From Prevotella sp. UBA5387 (lineage in GTDB: Bacteria; Bacteroidota; Bacteroidia; Bacteroidales; Bacteroidaceae), in NCBI GenBank assembly GCA_002407775.1, contig DHOP01000016.1, forward strand, positions 28,060 to 54,197: a stretch of 26,138 bases of DNA. The letters run 5' to 3'. The notes beneath the pieces are model-generated. The model searched no databases, had not been told where the DNA came from, and was given only the letters and a program-made list of their open reading frames with translations. Shown in pieces: positions 8,405 through 15,960 of this stretch. The stretch's first letter is position 1. Each line of letters starts with the position of its first letter. The position numbers were made by a program, and so were the translations under genes.

Positions 8405-9391
8405 TTATCTCCAATCAGACAACTCCCCTCGGGCCTCGACCACCTTCTCCACATTATCTGGTAAAGCGTGAAAGAAATCATAGCCCGTGATGCGCTCAAC
8501 CTGATCGACCGAGTTCACATAATCACCCATTGGACGATTGCCTTCTTGGTTACGATAGATGAAACCGATGGCACGAGGCTCATCCCCAAGACGTAAAACC
8601 ACCTTGAAAAAAGCATCGGGAACGGTAATCTTGCGTTGCTTTCCTATACGTTTGGTGTTATTTCGAAACAAGATCGGGCCACAAACGATGTAGATTTCCC
8701 CATATTGTTGAGCCCATTTGCGACACTTATTCTCCATCTCGTTCCAGTCGCCCGCATTGAGGTGCTGATTTTGTGGGCAAATATTGGTCAGGAGGAAGCA
8801 CTGGTCCATTGCTTCCTCGTCCCACTTGTTATCCCCTGCCGGGCACATATGTCCACGGTCATAACCCGATCGACTATAGTCAAAGGTGTTCACTCGATAG
8901 CGCTCGGGCACATCCATGTCCTCATGGAACTTGACATCTCCACGTTTTACCGGTCCACTGGTATGGTCGGATGTGAGCCCCCATGCCACCCAGTTGGGCA
9001 AGAGTGTCTGATTGTTGAATGAACTGACATAGCCTTTGCGATATAGAATCCGGGAAACTATTCCACGTACCCCTTCCGTGGAAGGAATGAGCAAGTCACG
9101 AGAAACGGAGTAATTGGTAGTTTCAGATGACTCAGAATGCTTAGTCTTATCGGATGAGACATCATCATCTGAATATTCAGAATTTTCCCATTGAGCCGAC
9201 CCTTCATAAGTATTTGATGAAGAGTAGTCGTTTGAACCCTCCGTTGTGATTTCGAAATGGCGTCTACTCCTGTTCTCCACCTCCATGGAGTGCCCTGACA
9301 ATCTCCCAGGATGACCACTACATCCTCGGCAACTCAACAACAAGGGCAGGCCAAAAAGACAAATGACTAAGACTATAGGATACCGCCTCAT
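8405..9391 (-). CDS. DNA/RNA non-specific endonuclease, lipoprotein (NUC1/DRGH family)
   Basis: A 328-residue protein. Residues 1-21 form a lipoprotein signal with lipobox L18-L-S-C21, so it should be anchored in the outer membrane or periplasm. A Ser/Asp/Glu-rich linker spans about 48-97. The nuclease domain follows, with the catalytic motif D178-R-G-H181 (in DRGHMCPAGD) and the metal-binding stretch NICPQNQHLNAGDWNEMEN, where N212 and the W/E/N residues fit the betabeta-alpha-metal fold. These enzymes cut DNA and RNA without sequence preference. Its ATG overlaps the stop of the upstream phosphatase by 4 bp, so the two are cotranscribed. Likely role is breakdown of extracellular or periplasmic nucleic acid for nutrients. 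The catalytic residues all look intact. Confidence 0.92.
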   Translation of the reverse strand: MRRYPIVLVICLFGLPLLLSCRGCSGHPGRLSGHSMEVENRSRRHFEITTEGSNDYSSSNTYEGSAQWENSEYSDDDVSSDKTKHSESSETTNYSVSRDLLIPSTEGVRGIVSRILYRKGYVSSFNNQTLLPNWVAWGLTSDHTSGPVKRGDVKFHEDMDVPERYRVNTFDYSRSGYDRGHMCPAGDNKWDEEAMDQCFLLTNICPQNQHLNAGDWNEMENKCRKWAQQYGEIYIVCGPILFRNNTKRIGKQRKITVPDAFFKVVLRLGDEPRAIGFIYRNQEGNRPMGDYVNSVDQVERITGYDFFHALPDNVEKVVEARGELSDWR

Positions 9392-10674
9392 TTATCTTTT
9401 ATCTTATTCAGATAGTAGGCCCGAACATCGCTCCAGTGATAATAGGGTGCGCTATCAGTGGCAATGGGGAGTGAAGCCTCGTCCTCATTGAGCAACACTT
9501 TGACCAAGATGTCTGCATCCTTAAGACTTCCCGAGATAGGTTTATAAAAGATAAATTGCACATTACAACCCATAGGGTAGATGTCATAGTTGTGCCATCC
9601 ACAAGCATCGAGGTCCTCAAGGTTGTCGATCGTCTGTCCATAGTTGTTCAAATCCAAGAGGCAGACAAATGGCATGACATCGCTCTCATGAGCATAGCGC
9701 AAGGTGGCACCAGGATGTGGCAATTGCAAACAGGTGTCAGCGGTGGCAATAATATTGCGCAAGAGATTGGCCTGCGTATAGATTCCGGCCGAATTGGTCT
9801 GGCGACTTGGGCCAAAATACATATACCAATAGGCATTGTTACATAGCCAATAGTTATACACCTCGTCCTCGGTGAAAAGGTCCCAAAGCGACAACTGATG
9901 GCGAAGTTCTGTACTTTGCACGTTTGAGGAAAGATGGAGCAGACGAGTACCGAAATCGTTCAAATCGAGTTGTCGAGAATAATCGGGATCATTGAAGAGT
10001 ACACCAGCAAGGTGATTATAGTCAGTATGTGCCTTGTTGAAGTTTTTGAGCGCGGACTTGGCCTCGGGAGTATCTCGCAATTTATTGTAAGAGCTATTCT
10101 GGTCATTCATGTAAAACATGTCATGATAGCTTGCATCATGGGTGATATGCAATTGCTGATTATTCCTGACCATTTCCTGCAAGGCATTACTCATGGAGAG
10201 AATACAACGAATGACGATTGTAGAACGCGCATTGATATTTGTCTCTCCGTTAAAGACCTCGGGGAAGCGTGCCATCATGCGTTGTGCTATTTCACGGTGC
10301 TGTTGTGCCCCAAGAGGTGTAAGTTCACCATCGCGACCCTTAGCCTCCTCGCGAATGAGTCGCACCTCGGCTAGCGTCTCCTTTCCTTTGATGGTAAGTT
10401 TACCAAGGGAATCGGCATGTAAAAGAGCGAAATAAGGACGGTCATAGTCTGCCGTACCTATAAGATAACGAGATCCGTGTCGACCATAGTGACTAATATA
10501 ATAAGGTTCATAACCCTCAGGTGCAGGCGTGAGCTGGTATTTCGGACCTGGATAAGCCAAGTAATTGCTAGCCGCAAGATCGATGTTCTCGTGAATTTGT
10601 TGCCTAGCCACTTGCGCGGTCATCGTAAACCACGTCGCCAACAAACAGATTGTAAGGATAAATGTCTTCTTCAT
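9388..10674 (-). CDS. Exported histidine-type phosphatase (acid phosphatase/phytase superfamily)
   Basis: A 428-residue protein with a Sec signal peptide (MKKTFILTICLLATWFTMTAQ, probable cleavage near A20-Q21). The catalytic histidine motif R65-H-G-S-R69 follows YYISHYG. The second catalytic motif, usually His-Asp or HAE, appears as RYAHESDVMPF (H329-E330). The branch-2 histidine phosphatases act on phosphomonoesters such as sugar phosphates or phytate; the substrate cannot be read from the sequence. I chose the ATG at 10674, not an earlier ATG at 10710: it begins a clean signal peptide, and the upstream codons lie over the promoter at 10693-10723. The stop overlaps the downstream nuclease start by 4 bp. 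Confidence 0.9.
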   Translation of the reverse strand: MKKTFILTICLLATWFTMTAQVARQQIHENIDLAASNYLAYPGPKYQLTPAPEGYEPYYISHYGRHGSRYLIGTADYDRPYFALLHADSLGKLTIKGKETLAEVRLIREEAKGRDGELTPLGAQQHREIAQRMMARFPEVFNGETNINARSTIVIRCILSMSNALQEMVRNNQQLHITHDASYHDMFYMNDQNSSYNKLRDTPEAKSALKNFNKAHTDYNHLAGVLFNDPDYSRQLDLNDFGTRLLHLSSNVQSTELRHQLSLWDLFTEDEVYNYWLCNNAYWYMYFGPSRQTNSAGIYTQANLLRNIIATADTCLQLPHPGATLRYAHESDVMPFVCLLDLNNYGQTIDNLEDLDACGWHNYDIYPMGCNVQFIFYKPISGSLKDADILVKVLLNEDEASLPIATDSAPYYHWSDVRAYYLNKIKDK

Positions 10675-10692
10675 GTTCATTTCATTGTCCTG

Positions 10693-10723
10693 CAAAATTA
10701 CACAATCCACATATCTTAAGCAA
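10693..10723 (-). promoter_or_regulatory. Promoter of the phosphatase-nuclease operon
   Basis: On the minus strand TTG (10721-10723) is followed after exactly 20 bp by TAATTTTG (10693-10700), a full match to the Bacteroidota TTG-N20-TAnnTTTG promoter. The transcript would start about 10 nt before the ATG at 10674, which argues against translation from 10710. Confidence 0.75.
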
Positions 10724-10863
10724 CCGATTTGTATAATTTAACGATGACATTACTACATGATACAACGCTGCTTTCTAAGTAAACTACCAAATCTTGTTTC
10801 CATTATTTCTATATATATATTCCTTTTTAACTTGTTATTTGATTATGTTCTTCATCCTTTGTG

Positions 10864-10992
10864 TTATCCAAGTCTAAGCGTGATTTTTATCTGTAGTGTA
10901 ACATTAGTCAAGTTTCCGTTGACGTCAATCTTGTATTCGCCAGCAATACTACAACCATCTGTTGGCTCGACCGTAATCTTTGGTGACAAGGT
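10864..10992 (-). pseudogene. Possible 3' remnant of a secreted beta-rich protein
   Basis: The minus strand keeps an open frame of 42 codons, bounded by a TGA at 10993-10995 and ending with TAA at 10864-10866. It has no ATG. The translation (KITVEPTDGCSIAGEYKIDV, then NGNLTNVTLQIKITLRLG) has alternating beta-strand character like the C-terminal end of small Bacteroidota lipoproteins, but I cannot assign a family. It may be the leftover tail of a deleted gene, or chance. Confidence 0.3.
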
Positions 10993-11051
10993 TCAACAAT
11001 TTCAAAAAGACGATCATGGAAATATGTGTGTGTTTCCTGTCACTCCGAAAC

Positions 11052-11228
11052 ATGCCAGAACCCGATGAATACCTACACGCAGAACCCATGACACAACGAA
11101 TGAGGGTTTTTGCTGATCAAGTTGTATCCTATATAGACCAAAGAAACAGATTTCCGCGCGACTTTAGCAAATTTAAAAAAGACGGAGAAATGAGGAATAA
11201 CAACAATAAATTTTTTTACACGATTTAG
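11052..11228 (+). CDS. Possible small ORF or gene fragment, unrecognised
   Basis: A 58-codon frame, MPEPDEYLHAEPMTQRMRVF onward, ending NNNNKFFYTI. The part DQVVSYIDQRNRFPRDFSKF has a protein-like, amphipathic composition, unlike most out-of-frame translations, but I recognise no family. The frame is also open to an upstream ATG at 10980. No promoter with both boxes precedes it. It lies next to the possible gene remnant at 10864-10992, so it may be debris from the same event. I keep it only as a low-confidence candidate. Confidence 0.2.
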   Translation: MPEPDEYLHAEPMTQRMRVFADQVVSYIDQRNRFPRDFSKFKKDGEMRNNNNKFFYTI

Positions 11229-11312
11229 TTTCTTTGTTCTTCCGAAAGTACCTAATGAGTAATGTTAAGCCCGACATGAAAACGACAAAACGTCCAATTT
11301 TAATGTTAAAAG

Positions 11313-11344
11313 TTTGGTTGAATAATTTAAAAACTATATATTTG
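11313..11344 (+). promoter_or_regulatory. Promoter of the ECF sigma factor gene
   Basis: TTTG at 11313-11316, then 20 bp, then TATATTTG at 11337-11344: both boxes and spacing match the Bacteroidota housekeeping consensus. A start near 11350 leaves a leader of about 70 nt before the ATG at 11423. Confidence 0.75.
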
Positions 11345-11422
11345 CAAATGCAATAGCAATAAATCTTTATTAAACCCCATGCCTATCGAGTAATTTTACT
11401 TAATAATCAGAACACTTAGCAC

Positions 11423-12019
11423 ATGAATAATTTGGTGCAGATGACCGACGAAGAGTTGGCATGCCGTTATATGGACGGAGACAATCGGGCATTTGACGTG
11501 TTATTGCAACGTCATCAGACAAAACTTTTTTCTTATATTCTCTTTATTGTTCGCAATGAAGACAGGGCTAACGATCTCTTTCAAGAGGCATTTGTCAAGA
11601 TCATCGTGAAACTCCAGCACGGCAAATATGCCCCCACTGGCAAGTTTGGCGCATGGTGTATGCGAATCACCCACAATGTCATCATGGACTGGTATCGCGA
11701 GCGGAAGGCAGAGCATATCATTGAACCAACCGAGGGCAACGACCTGTCAAACCTGAGTAAAGAGGGCTTGCTCGATGCCAATATCGAGAATCAGTATAAC
11801 AACACACAGGTTCTTAGCGATGTTAAGAAGATGATGAATTATCTGCCTGTTTCTCAGCGCGAAGTGGTATACATGCGCTATTACCAGCAGATGTCATTCA
11901 AGGAAATTGCATCCGCCACCAATGTAAGCATCAACACGTCGCTAGGACGCATGCGCTATGCTCTACTCAACATGCGTCGCATGGCGAGAGAAAACAACAT
12001 GGCGTTGAAGATGGAATGA
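11423..12019 (+). CDS. RNA polymerase ECF-type sigma-70 factor
   Basis: A 198-residue sigma factor with region 2 at about 20-95 (AFDVLLQRHQTKLFSYI...RANDLFQEAFVKI...GAWCMRITHNVIMDWYR) and region 4 at about 133-187 (LPVSQREVVYMRYYQQMSFKEIA, then a helix-turn-helix SINTSLGRMRYALLNMRR). No region 1.1 or 3 is seen, so it belongs to the extracytoplasmic-function group. No anti-sigma gene or SusC/SusD pair lies beside it, so its regulon and signal cannot be inferred from context. It has its own housekeeping-type promoter. It ends only 19 bp from the convergent rpe stop. Confidence 0.93.
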   Translation: MNNLVQMTDEELACRYMDGDNRAFDVLLQRHQTKLFSYILFIVRNEDRANDLFQEAFVKIIVKLQHGKYAPTGKFGAWCMRITHNVIMDWYRERKAEHIIEPTEGNDLSNLSKEGLLDANIENQYNNTQVLSDVKKMMNYLPVSQREVVYMRYYQQMSFKEIASATNVSINTSLGRMRYALLNMRRMARENNMALKME

Positions 12020-12038
12020 CCCTTTGGAAATGAAATAA

Positions 12039-12695
12039 TTAAGCCTTTTCATACTTTAGCTCACGAATGCGAGCTAAAGGGTCCTTATCCCCGAAGACAT
12101 AACTTCCACTAACCAGCACATCGACACCGGTGCGAACCAAGCGTGGGGCAGTCTCACCATTGACACCTCCGTCCACTTCAATAAGTGCCGAAGAGCCACA
12201 ATCGGCTAACATAACACGCAAACGCTGGACTTTTGAAATAGTATTCTCTATGAAATGCTGACCTCCAAAGCCGGGGTTCACACTCATTAGAAGAACCATG
12301 TCCACATCTTCGATTACCTCCTGCAACAGGTGTACAGGTGTAGAAGGATTGAGCACCACACCAGCTTTCATACCGGCCATGTGGATTTCATGGATCGTGC
12401 GGTCCAAATGCGTGCAAGCCTCATAGTGAACGCTCATCATCATAGCGCCAAGTTGCGCCGTCTGTTCGATGTACCGTTCGGGGTTCACGATCATATAGTG
12501 CACGTCCAAGGGCTTCACACAGATGCGCTTCACGGCTTGAAGCACTGGGAAGCCAAACGAAATATTGGGTACGAACGAGCCGTCCATCACATCGCAATGA
12601 AGCCAGTCGGCTTCACTACGATTGATCATTTCCATTTGCCCACGCAGGTCAGTGAAGTCAGCCGCTAACAATGATGGAGATACCAAAGTCTTCAT
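12039..12695 (-). CDS. rpe: Ribulose-phosphate 3-epimerase
   Basis: A 218-residue TIM-barrel enzyme that interconverts ribulose 5-phosphate and xylulose 5-phosphate in the pentose phosphate pathway. Motifs: SPSLLAADF at the N-terminus, HCDVMDGSFVPNISFG (metal ligands His and Asp plus catalytic Asp), the MSVNPGFGGQHFI phosphate loop, and EVDGGVN with the second catalytic Asp. I chose the ATG at 12695 (MKTLVSPSLL); an upstream in-frame ATG at 12734 would add 13 residues (MPQLIATNPEIIT) absent from the family and overlapping the small ORF. A 9-bp inverted repeat (12054-12062 with 12071-12079, CTTTAGCTC/GAGCTAAAG) lies in the last codons and could serve as a stop signal for the convergent sigma gene. 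Confidence 0.95.
   Translation of the reverse strand: MKTLVSPSLLAADFTDLRGQMEMINRSEADWLHCDVMDGSFVPNISFGFPVLQAVKRICVKPLDVHYMIVNPERYIEQTAQLGAMMMSVHYEACTHLDRTIHEIHMAGMKAGVVLNPSTPVHLLQEVIEDVDMVLLMSVNPGFGGQHFIENTISKVQRLRVMLADCGSSALIEVDGGVNGETAPRLVRTGVDVLVSGSYVFGDKDPLARIRELKYEKA
12054..12079. terminator. Hairpin in the 3' end of rpe, facing the sigma gene
   Basis: CTTTAGCTC, 8-nt loop, GAGCTAAAG. It lies 35 bp past the sigma-factor stop and inside the last codons of rpe. No T-run follows on the + strand, so terminator function is only a suggestion. Confidence 0.3.
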
Positions 12696-12721
12696 AGTAA
12701 TAATTTCTGGATTTGTTGCAA

Positions 12722-12847
12722 TTAGTTGAGGCATAATGGCAACACCTCCTCGCCACCAGCAATGGTGCGATATTTGTAAGCTATTTGACGGATAATGTGT
12801 AATGTCGTCTCAGAGGGGCGCACATCTTCGAGTGTAAAATACTTCAT
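12722..12847 (-). CDS. Small ORF of 41 codons upstream of rpe, unrecognised
   Basis: An ATG at 12845-12847 opens a 41-residue frame ending with TAA at 12722-12724. The product begins MKYFTLEDVRPSETTLHIIR, continues QIAYKYRTIAGGEEV and ends LPLCLN. It has a full, protein-like composition with an amphipathic helix (ETTLHIIRQIAYKY). It ends 26 bp before the rpe start, and a TATGTTTG -7 box lies 22 bp upstream, so both would share a transcript. I have a vague impression that short Bacteroidota proteins of this pattern (LEDVRPS...IRQIAY...LN) exist, but I cannot confirm it. A free-standing small protein or an upstream leader ORF for rpe are both possible. Confidence 0.55.
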   Translation of the reverse strand: MKYFTLEDVRPSETTLHIIRQIAYKYRTIAGGEEVLPLCLN

Positions 12848-12868
12848 AGGCAATTGTCATCATTCATA

Positions 12869-12876
12869 CAAACATA
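12869..12876 (-). promoter_or_regulatory. Candidate -7 box for the small ORF and rpe
   Basis: TATGTTTG on the minus strand matches TAnnTTTG and lies 21 bp before the small-ORF ATG. No TTTG or TTG occurs at the expected 19-21 bp upstream, so the promoter is incomplete as read. Confidence 0.4.
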
Positions 12877-12962
12877 TAACGCACCTCCATGCCACATTAT
12901 TATAAATGTCATTATAATAAACATCACAAATTAATATTAATAGATTATTAATGCTAAAAGTG

Positions 12963-12993
12963 TTGGAAGTTTGAAAAATACTTATTATATTTG
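12963..12993 (+). promoter_or_regulatory. Promoter of the secreted OB-fold-like protein gene
   Basis: TTG at 12963-12965, 20-bp spacer, TATATTTG at 12986-12993. It ends 34 bp before the ATG at 13028 and overlaps the upstream extension of the frame (from 12971), which supports the later start. Confidence 0.7.
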
Positions 12994-13027
12994 CGATAGA
13001 CTAATATCAACATTTAAAATACACTTT

Positions 13028-14242
13028 ATGAACAAAATTTTACGCTATTCATTAATTATGGTGCTAGGGTTGTTTAGCACTGTTCAATCTTTTGGTGCCA
13101 TCTATACTCATGTTTTTGCAAAGGATGACATTACCGCAGAAGGAGATGTTACACTAACAGGTGTGTCTTGGAATCTTGCTTGCCAATGGAACACAGCTAG
13201 TACATATTTCGGTTGGGATACGGCAAACACACCAAGTAAAGGAATTCAGATTGGATCAGGATCTAAATCCGCCAATGCGGTTGTATTAAAAACTAGTGGC
13301 TTTTCAGGTGAAATCTCGGCTGTTGTTATAAATACAAGTACCGCATCCAGCGCTGTTACTACATTATCGCTTTCTGTCGGTGGGACAAGCTTTGGAACTA
13401 AAGATTTAACTAATACATCCACCGACTATACTTTTACACCTAAAGCTTCAGGGGAGTTGATCTTCACTTTTTCTCAGCCTTCCACGCTAAAGGCGCTTTA
13501 TATTAAAAGTATTAGCGTTTACACTAATGGTGATTCACCAACACCTCCCACACTTGATGTAGCTGATGACATCTCTTCATTCATTGCTTTGGCTACAGGT
13601 ACAGAAGCAAACTTAACTTTGACCAATGCACAAGTACTGTATGCAGATGCTACCAATAAAAACGTGTACATCAAAGATGCGACAGGTGCACTATGTTTCT
13701 ACAATGCCGGGCTTAACTTAACGACTGGCGACATTCTCAATGGCTCTGTTGCAGGTAAATTGTCGGTTTATAACAATCTGCCCGAGTTCACCGCCAACAC
13801 TCTTACAAGTGTAGATAAAATCACAAAGACGGCCGGAGCCGCACCTACCCCTGTTGATGTTACTGTCGCACAAGCTAATAGCATGCAATATGTCAGTCAG
13901 CTGGTTAGACTTAGCGGAGTGAAACTTGACTCCGTGGGAAGCAATCTCATGGCTATTCAGAACGGAGATAGTATTCAAATTTATGACAGCTTTAAGTCTT
14001 TGACAGGGGTGAAATTGACAACCCCAAGTGAGAATAACAACCTTACAGGTATCCTGATTATATATAAGACTACATACGAGATTTATCCACTTACAATAGA
14101 TGGTTACGAGACGGCAAGTATTTCCAATGTTAATGGTGTTTCCAATCTTAACGCTCCTATCTACAACCTTGCTGGTCAGCAAGTGAATGAGTCCTACAAG
14201 GGTGTGGTGACCAGAAATGGTAAGAAGTTTATCCAAAAATAA
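13028..14242 (+). CDS. Secreted protein with two beta domains and a Prevotella-type C-terminal sorting-like tail
   Basis: A 404-residue protein starting MNKILRYSLIMVLGLFSTVQ, a Sec signal peptide with probable cleavage after SFGA. Residues of about 25-165 form a beta-rich domain (TAEGDVTLTGVSWNLACQWN...GELIFTFSQP...ALYIKSISVY), resembling adhesin- or carbohydrate-binding-like modules. About 175-365 looks like an OB-fold/DUF5689-like region (DDISSFIALATGTEANLTLT, NVYIKDATGALCFY, QYVSQLVRLSGVKL). The end, IYNLAGQQVNESYKG...NGKKFIQK, follows the tail shared by many Prevotella exported proteins, similar to type IX secretion C-terminal domains. No catalytic motif is visible. The AT-richer composition and Thr/Ser/Asn content fit a surface protein. 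A strong terminator follows. Confidence 0.75.
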   Translation: MNKILRYSLIMVLGLFSTVQSFGAIYTHVFAKDDITAEGDVTLTGVSWNLACQWNTASTYFGWDTANTPSKGIQIGSGSKSANAVVLKTSGFSGEISAVVINTSTASSAVTTLSLSVGGTSFGTKDLTNTSTDYTFTPKASGELIFTFSQPSTLKALYIKSISVYTNGDSPTPPTLDVADDISSFIALATGTEANLTLTNAQVLYADATNKNVYIKDATGALCFYNAGLNLTTGDILNGSVAGKLSVYNNLPEFTANTLTSVDKITKTAGAAPTPVDVTVAQANSMQYVSQLVRLSGVKLDSVGSNLMAIQNGDSIQIYDSFKSLTGVKLTTPSENNNLTGILIIYKTTYEIYPLTIDGYETASISNVNGVSNLNAPIYNLAGQQVNESYKGVVTRNGKKFIQK

Positions 14243-14286
14243 CAAGGGTAAAATCATTTTATTGTTACACCATAAATGTAATTCAG

Positions 14287-14322
14287 AGCATCCATTGCCA
14301 TCGAGCAATGGATGCTTTTTTT
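14287..14322 (+). terminator. Strong Rho-independent terminator
   Basis: AGCATCCATTG (14287-14297) pairs perfectly with CAATGGATGCT (14306-14316); an extra C-G pair leaves a 6-nt loop. Seven T residues follow (14316-14322). It ends the transcript of the secreted protein gene 45 bp upstream. Confidence 0.92.
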
Positions 14323-14477
14323 GCGACATTTGAAATTCTTGTCCTGCGATTGATATCCTTTGACGTTGCGATTGATATCCTTTGGCAGCGCGATTGATAT
14401 CCTTTGGCGTTGCGATTCATGCCCAATCACACCGCCATTACTATCCTTTCGTGGTGCCATTAGGCAACTATCAGAAA
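14323..14477. repeat. Tandem array, 22-bp period (array B)
   Basis: Three well-conserved units start at 14346, 14368 and 14390, each beginning GCGATTGATATCC and ending TTTG(A/G)C plus 3 bases. Three decayed units follow in exact register at 14412, 14434 and 14456, and one more decayed unit precedes (14323-14345). It is the same motif as array A (8166-8319) in reverse orientation. Relative to the gene 5' of it, it has the same polarity as array A has to the nuclease gene. It begins directly after the terminator, so it would mostly be outside the mRNA. Confidence 0.85.
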
Positions 14478-14883
14478 ATCGTTCTTTTCTATAGCAAGGA
14501 AAAACAGTATTTTACTCATGCATTTCAAAGAATGTATGGATATGTAAAAATCATATCCAAATATGCAAACCTACAAATTTTCCTTCTTGTAAGATAAGAA
14601 GTCAATACTGAAGGAATCTGTAAAAATATTTAACGCCATTTAATTATGAGAACAAAACACAAGAATAGTCATCAAGATAAGAACAAAACAGAAAGCAAAA
14701 ACATATTATTGATGCCTAAGAAAATTATTTTTTTTTAAAACATGGCGGAATGAACATTACGAAAAGGTTAAATGCTCTCTTTAATCTTTCAGTTTGGAAT
14801 AAAAATGGAATAATTCTTGGATTTGGAGTAGACATTCTTAGTAAATTCCTAGTACATATTGTAGAGAGTTCAAAAAAAATGCT
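14478..14883. other. AT-rich intergenic DNA, one small hairpin, no convincing gene
   Basis: No coding-like frame stands out. An 8-bp perfect inverted repeat, TGGATATG (14537-14544) and CATATCCA (14552-14559), forms a minor hairpin. An ATG-started frame of 60 codons at 14750-14932 overlaps the candidate rfbA promoter and has no recognisable features, so I do not call it. Confidence 0.5.
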
Positions 14884-14891
14884 TACCTTTG
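14859..14891 (+). promoter_or_regulatory. Candidate promoter of the rfbA operon
   Basis: TACCTTTG at 14884-14891 matches the -7 box. TTG at 14859-14861 lies 22 bp upstream, slightly beyond the usual spacing. It would give a leader of about 155 nt before the rfbA ATG; I see no NusG-type or riboswitch motif in that leader. Confidence 0.45.
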
Positions 14892-15051
14892 TCCGACAAA
14901 GTCAAAAGGTGAAAAATGACTATTACATCTAGGCAAAAATTTAATATGAATGTCGTTATTTAGGGTTTCCTTATGGGATGCGCTCTCATTTTTCCTTATG
15001 ACCTTTTAGTGTTAGAGAGGCAGTCCACAACGGACATTATATGATTGAAAT

Positions 15052-15936
15052 ATGAAAGGTATCGTATTAGCTGGAGGGTCAGGAACGAGACTCTACCCCA
15101 TTACTAAAGGAATAAGCAAGCAACTTATTCCGATTTTCGACAAACCTATGATATATTACCCAGTGTCGGTGCTTATGCTTGCCGGCATCAGGGAAATTCT
15201 AATTATTTCGACGCCAAATGACCTGCCCGGTTTCCGCCGATTGCTTGGTGACGGTCATGAGTTTGGTGTCCATTTCGAATATGCCGAACAACCAAGCCCT
15301 GATGGACTGGCACAAGCATTTATCATCGGACGCGATTTCATCGGCGACGATGCTGCATGTCTGGTTCTTGGCGACAATATATTTCACGGCGCAGGCTTCT
15401 CAAAACTCTTGGCCGAAAGTGTGCGTGCCGCCGAACAAGACGACAATGCAACTGTGTTTGGCTACTGGGTAAACGATCCAGAGCGCTATGGTGTGGCCGA
15501 GTTTGACATGAACGGCAACTGTCTGAGCATCGAGGAGAAGCCAAAAAATCCTAAGAGCAACTATGCCGTAGTAGGACTTTACTTTTATCCCAATAGCGTT
15601 GTTGACGTAGCACAGGAGATTAAGCCAAGTGAGCGTGGTGAATTGGAAATCACTACGGTAAACCAACAATATCTGTTACAACAGAAACTCAAGGTTCAGA
15701 CTTTGCCTCGTGGCTTTGCATGGCTAGACACCGGAACACATGATAGTCTCTCCGAGGCCTCCACATTTATCGAGGTAATCGAGAAACGACAAGGACTAAA
15801 GATTGCTTGTCTTGAAGAAATTGGCTTTGAACAAGGATGGATTACGCGTGAGCAACTCATTGCCGATGCCCAGCCAATGTTAAAGAACGACTATGGCAAA
15901 TACCTGCTTAACCTTGCCAAGGAGATTATAAAATAA
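15052..15936 (+). CDS. rfbA: Glucose-1-phosphate thymidylyltransferase
   Basis: A 294-residue nucleotidyltransferase that makes dTDP-glucose, the first step of dTDP-rhamnose synthesis. The nucleotide-binding signature GGSGTRLYPIT is at residues 8-18, followed by KQLIPIFDKPMIYYP. The active-site segments LGDNIFHG, GVAEFD, EEKPKNPKSNYAVVG and GFAWLDTGTHDSL are intact, and length is normal. It is usually accompanied by rfbB, rfbC and rfbD; none is here, so the rest of the pathway must lie elsewhere or outside the window. It is followed after 24 bp by the tyrosine-kinase gene, so the pair probably belongs to surface-polysaccharide production. Confidence 0.95.
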   Translation: MKGIVLAGGSGTRLYPITKGISKQLIPIFDKPMIYYPVSVLMLAGIREILIISTPNDLPGFRRLLGDGHEFGVHFEYAEQPSPDGLAQAFIIGRDFIGDDAACLVLGDNIFHGAGFSKLLAESVRAAEQDDNATVFGYWVNDPERYGVAEFDMNGNCLSIEEKPKNPKSNYAVVGLYFYPNSVVDVAQEIKPSERGELEITTVNQQYLLQQKLKVQTLPRGFAWLDTGTHDSLSEASTFIEVIEKRQGLKIACLEEIGFEQGWITREQLIADAQPMLKNDYGKYLLNLAKEIIK

Positions 15937-15960
15937 GAAGAAAAATATAAAGCATATACA

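Noticed and set aside
10675..10710. Earlier start for the histidine phosphatase at 10710
   Set aside because: It would place the promoter boxes (10693-10723) inside or over the gene and put 12 residues before a normal signal peptide.
10757..11068. 103-codon + strand ORF
   Set aside because: Its composition (runs of Ile/Leu/Phe/Ser) looks like translated AT-rich DNA, and a more protein-like frame lies on the opposite strand at 10864-10992.
12696..12734. Earlier start for rpe at 12734
   Set aside because: The added residues are not part of the family's N-terminus and overlap the small ORF's last codons.
13718..14329. 203-codon minus-strand ORF opposite the secreted protein
   Set aside because: It crosses the strong terminator at 14287-14322, and the + strand frame has a signal peptide, promoter and sorting-like tail.
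14750..14932. 60-codon ORF upstream of rfbA
   Set aside because: It overlaps the candidate rfbA promoter, has no recognisable domain and lies in low-complexity AT-rich DNA.
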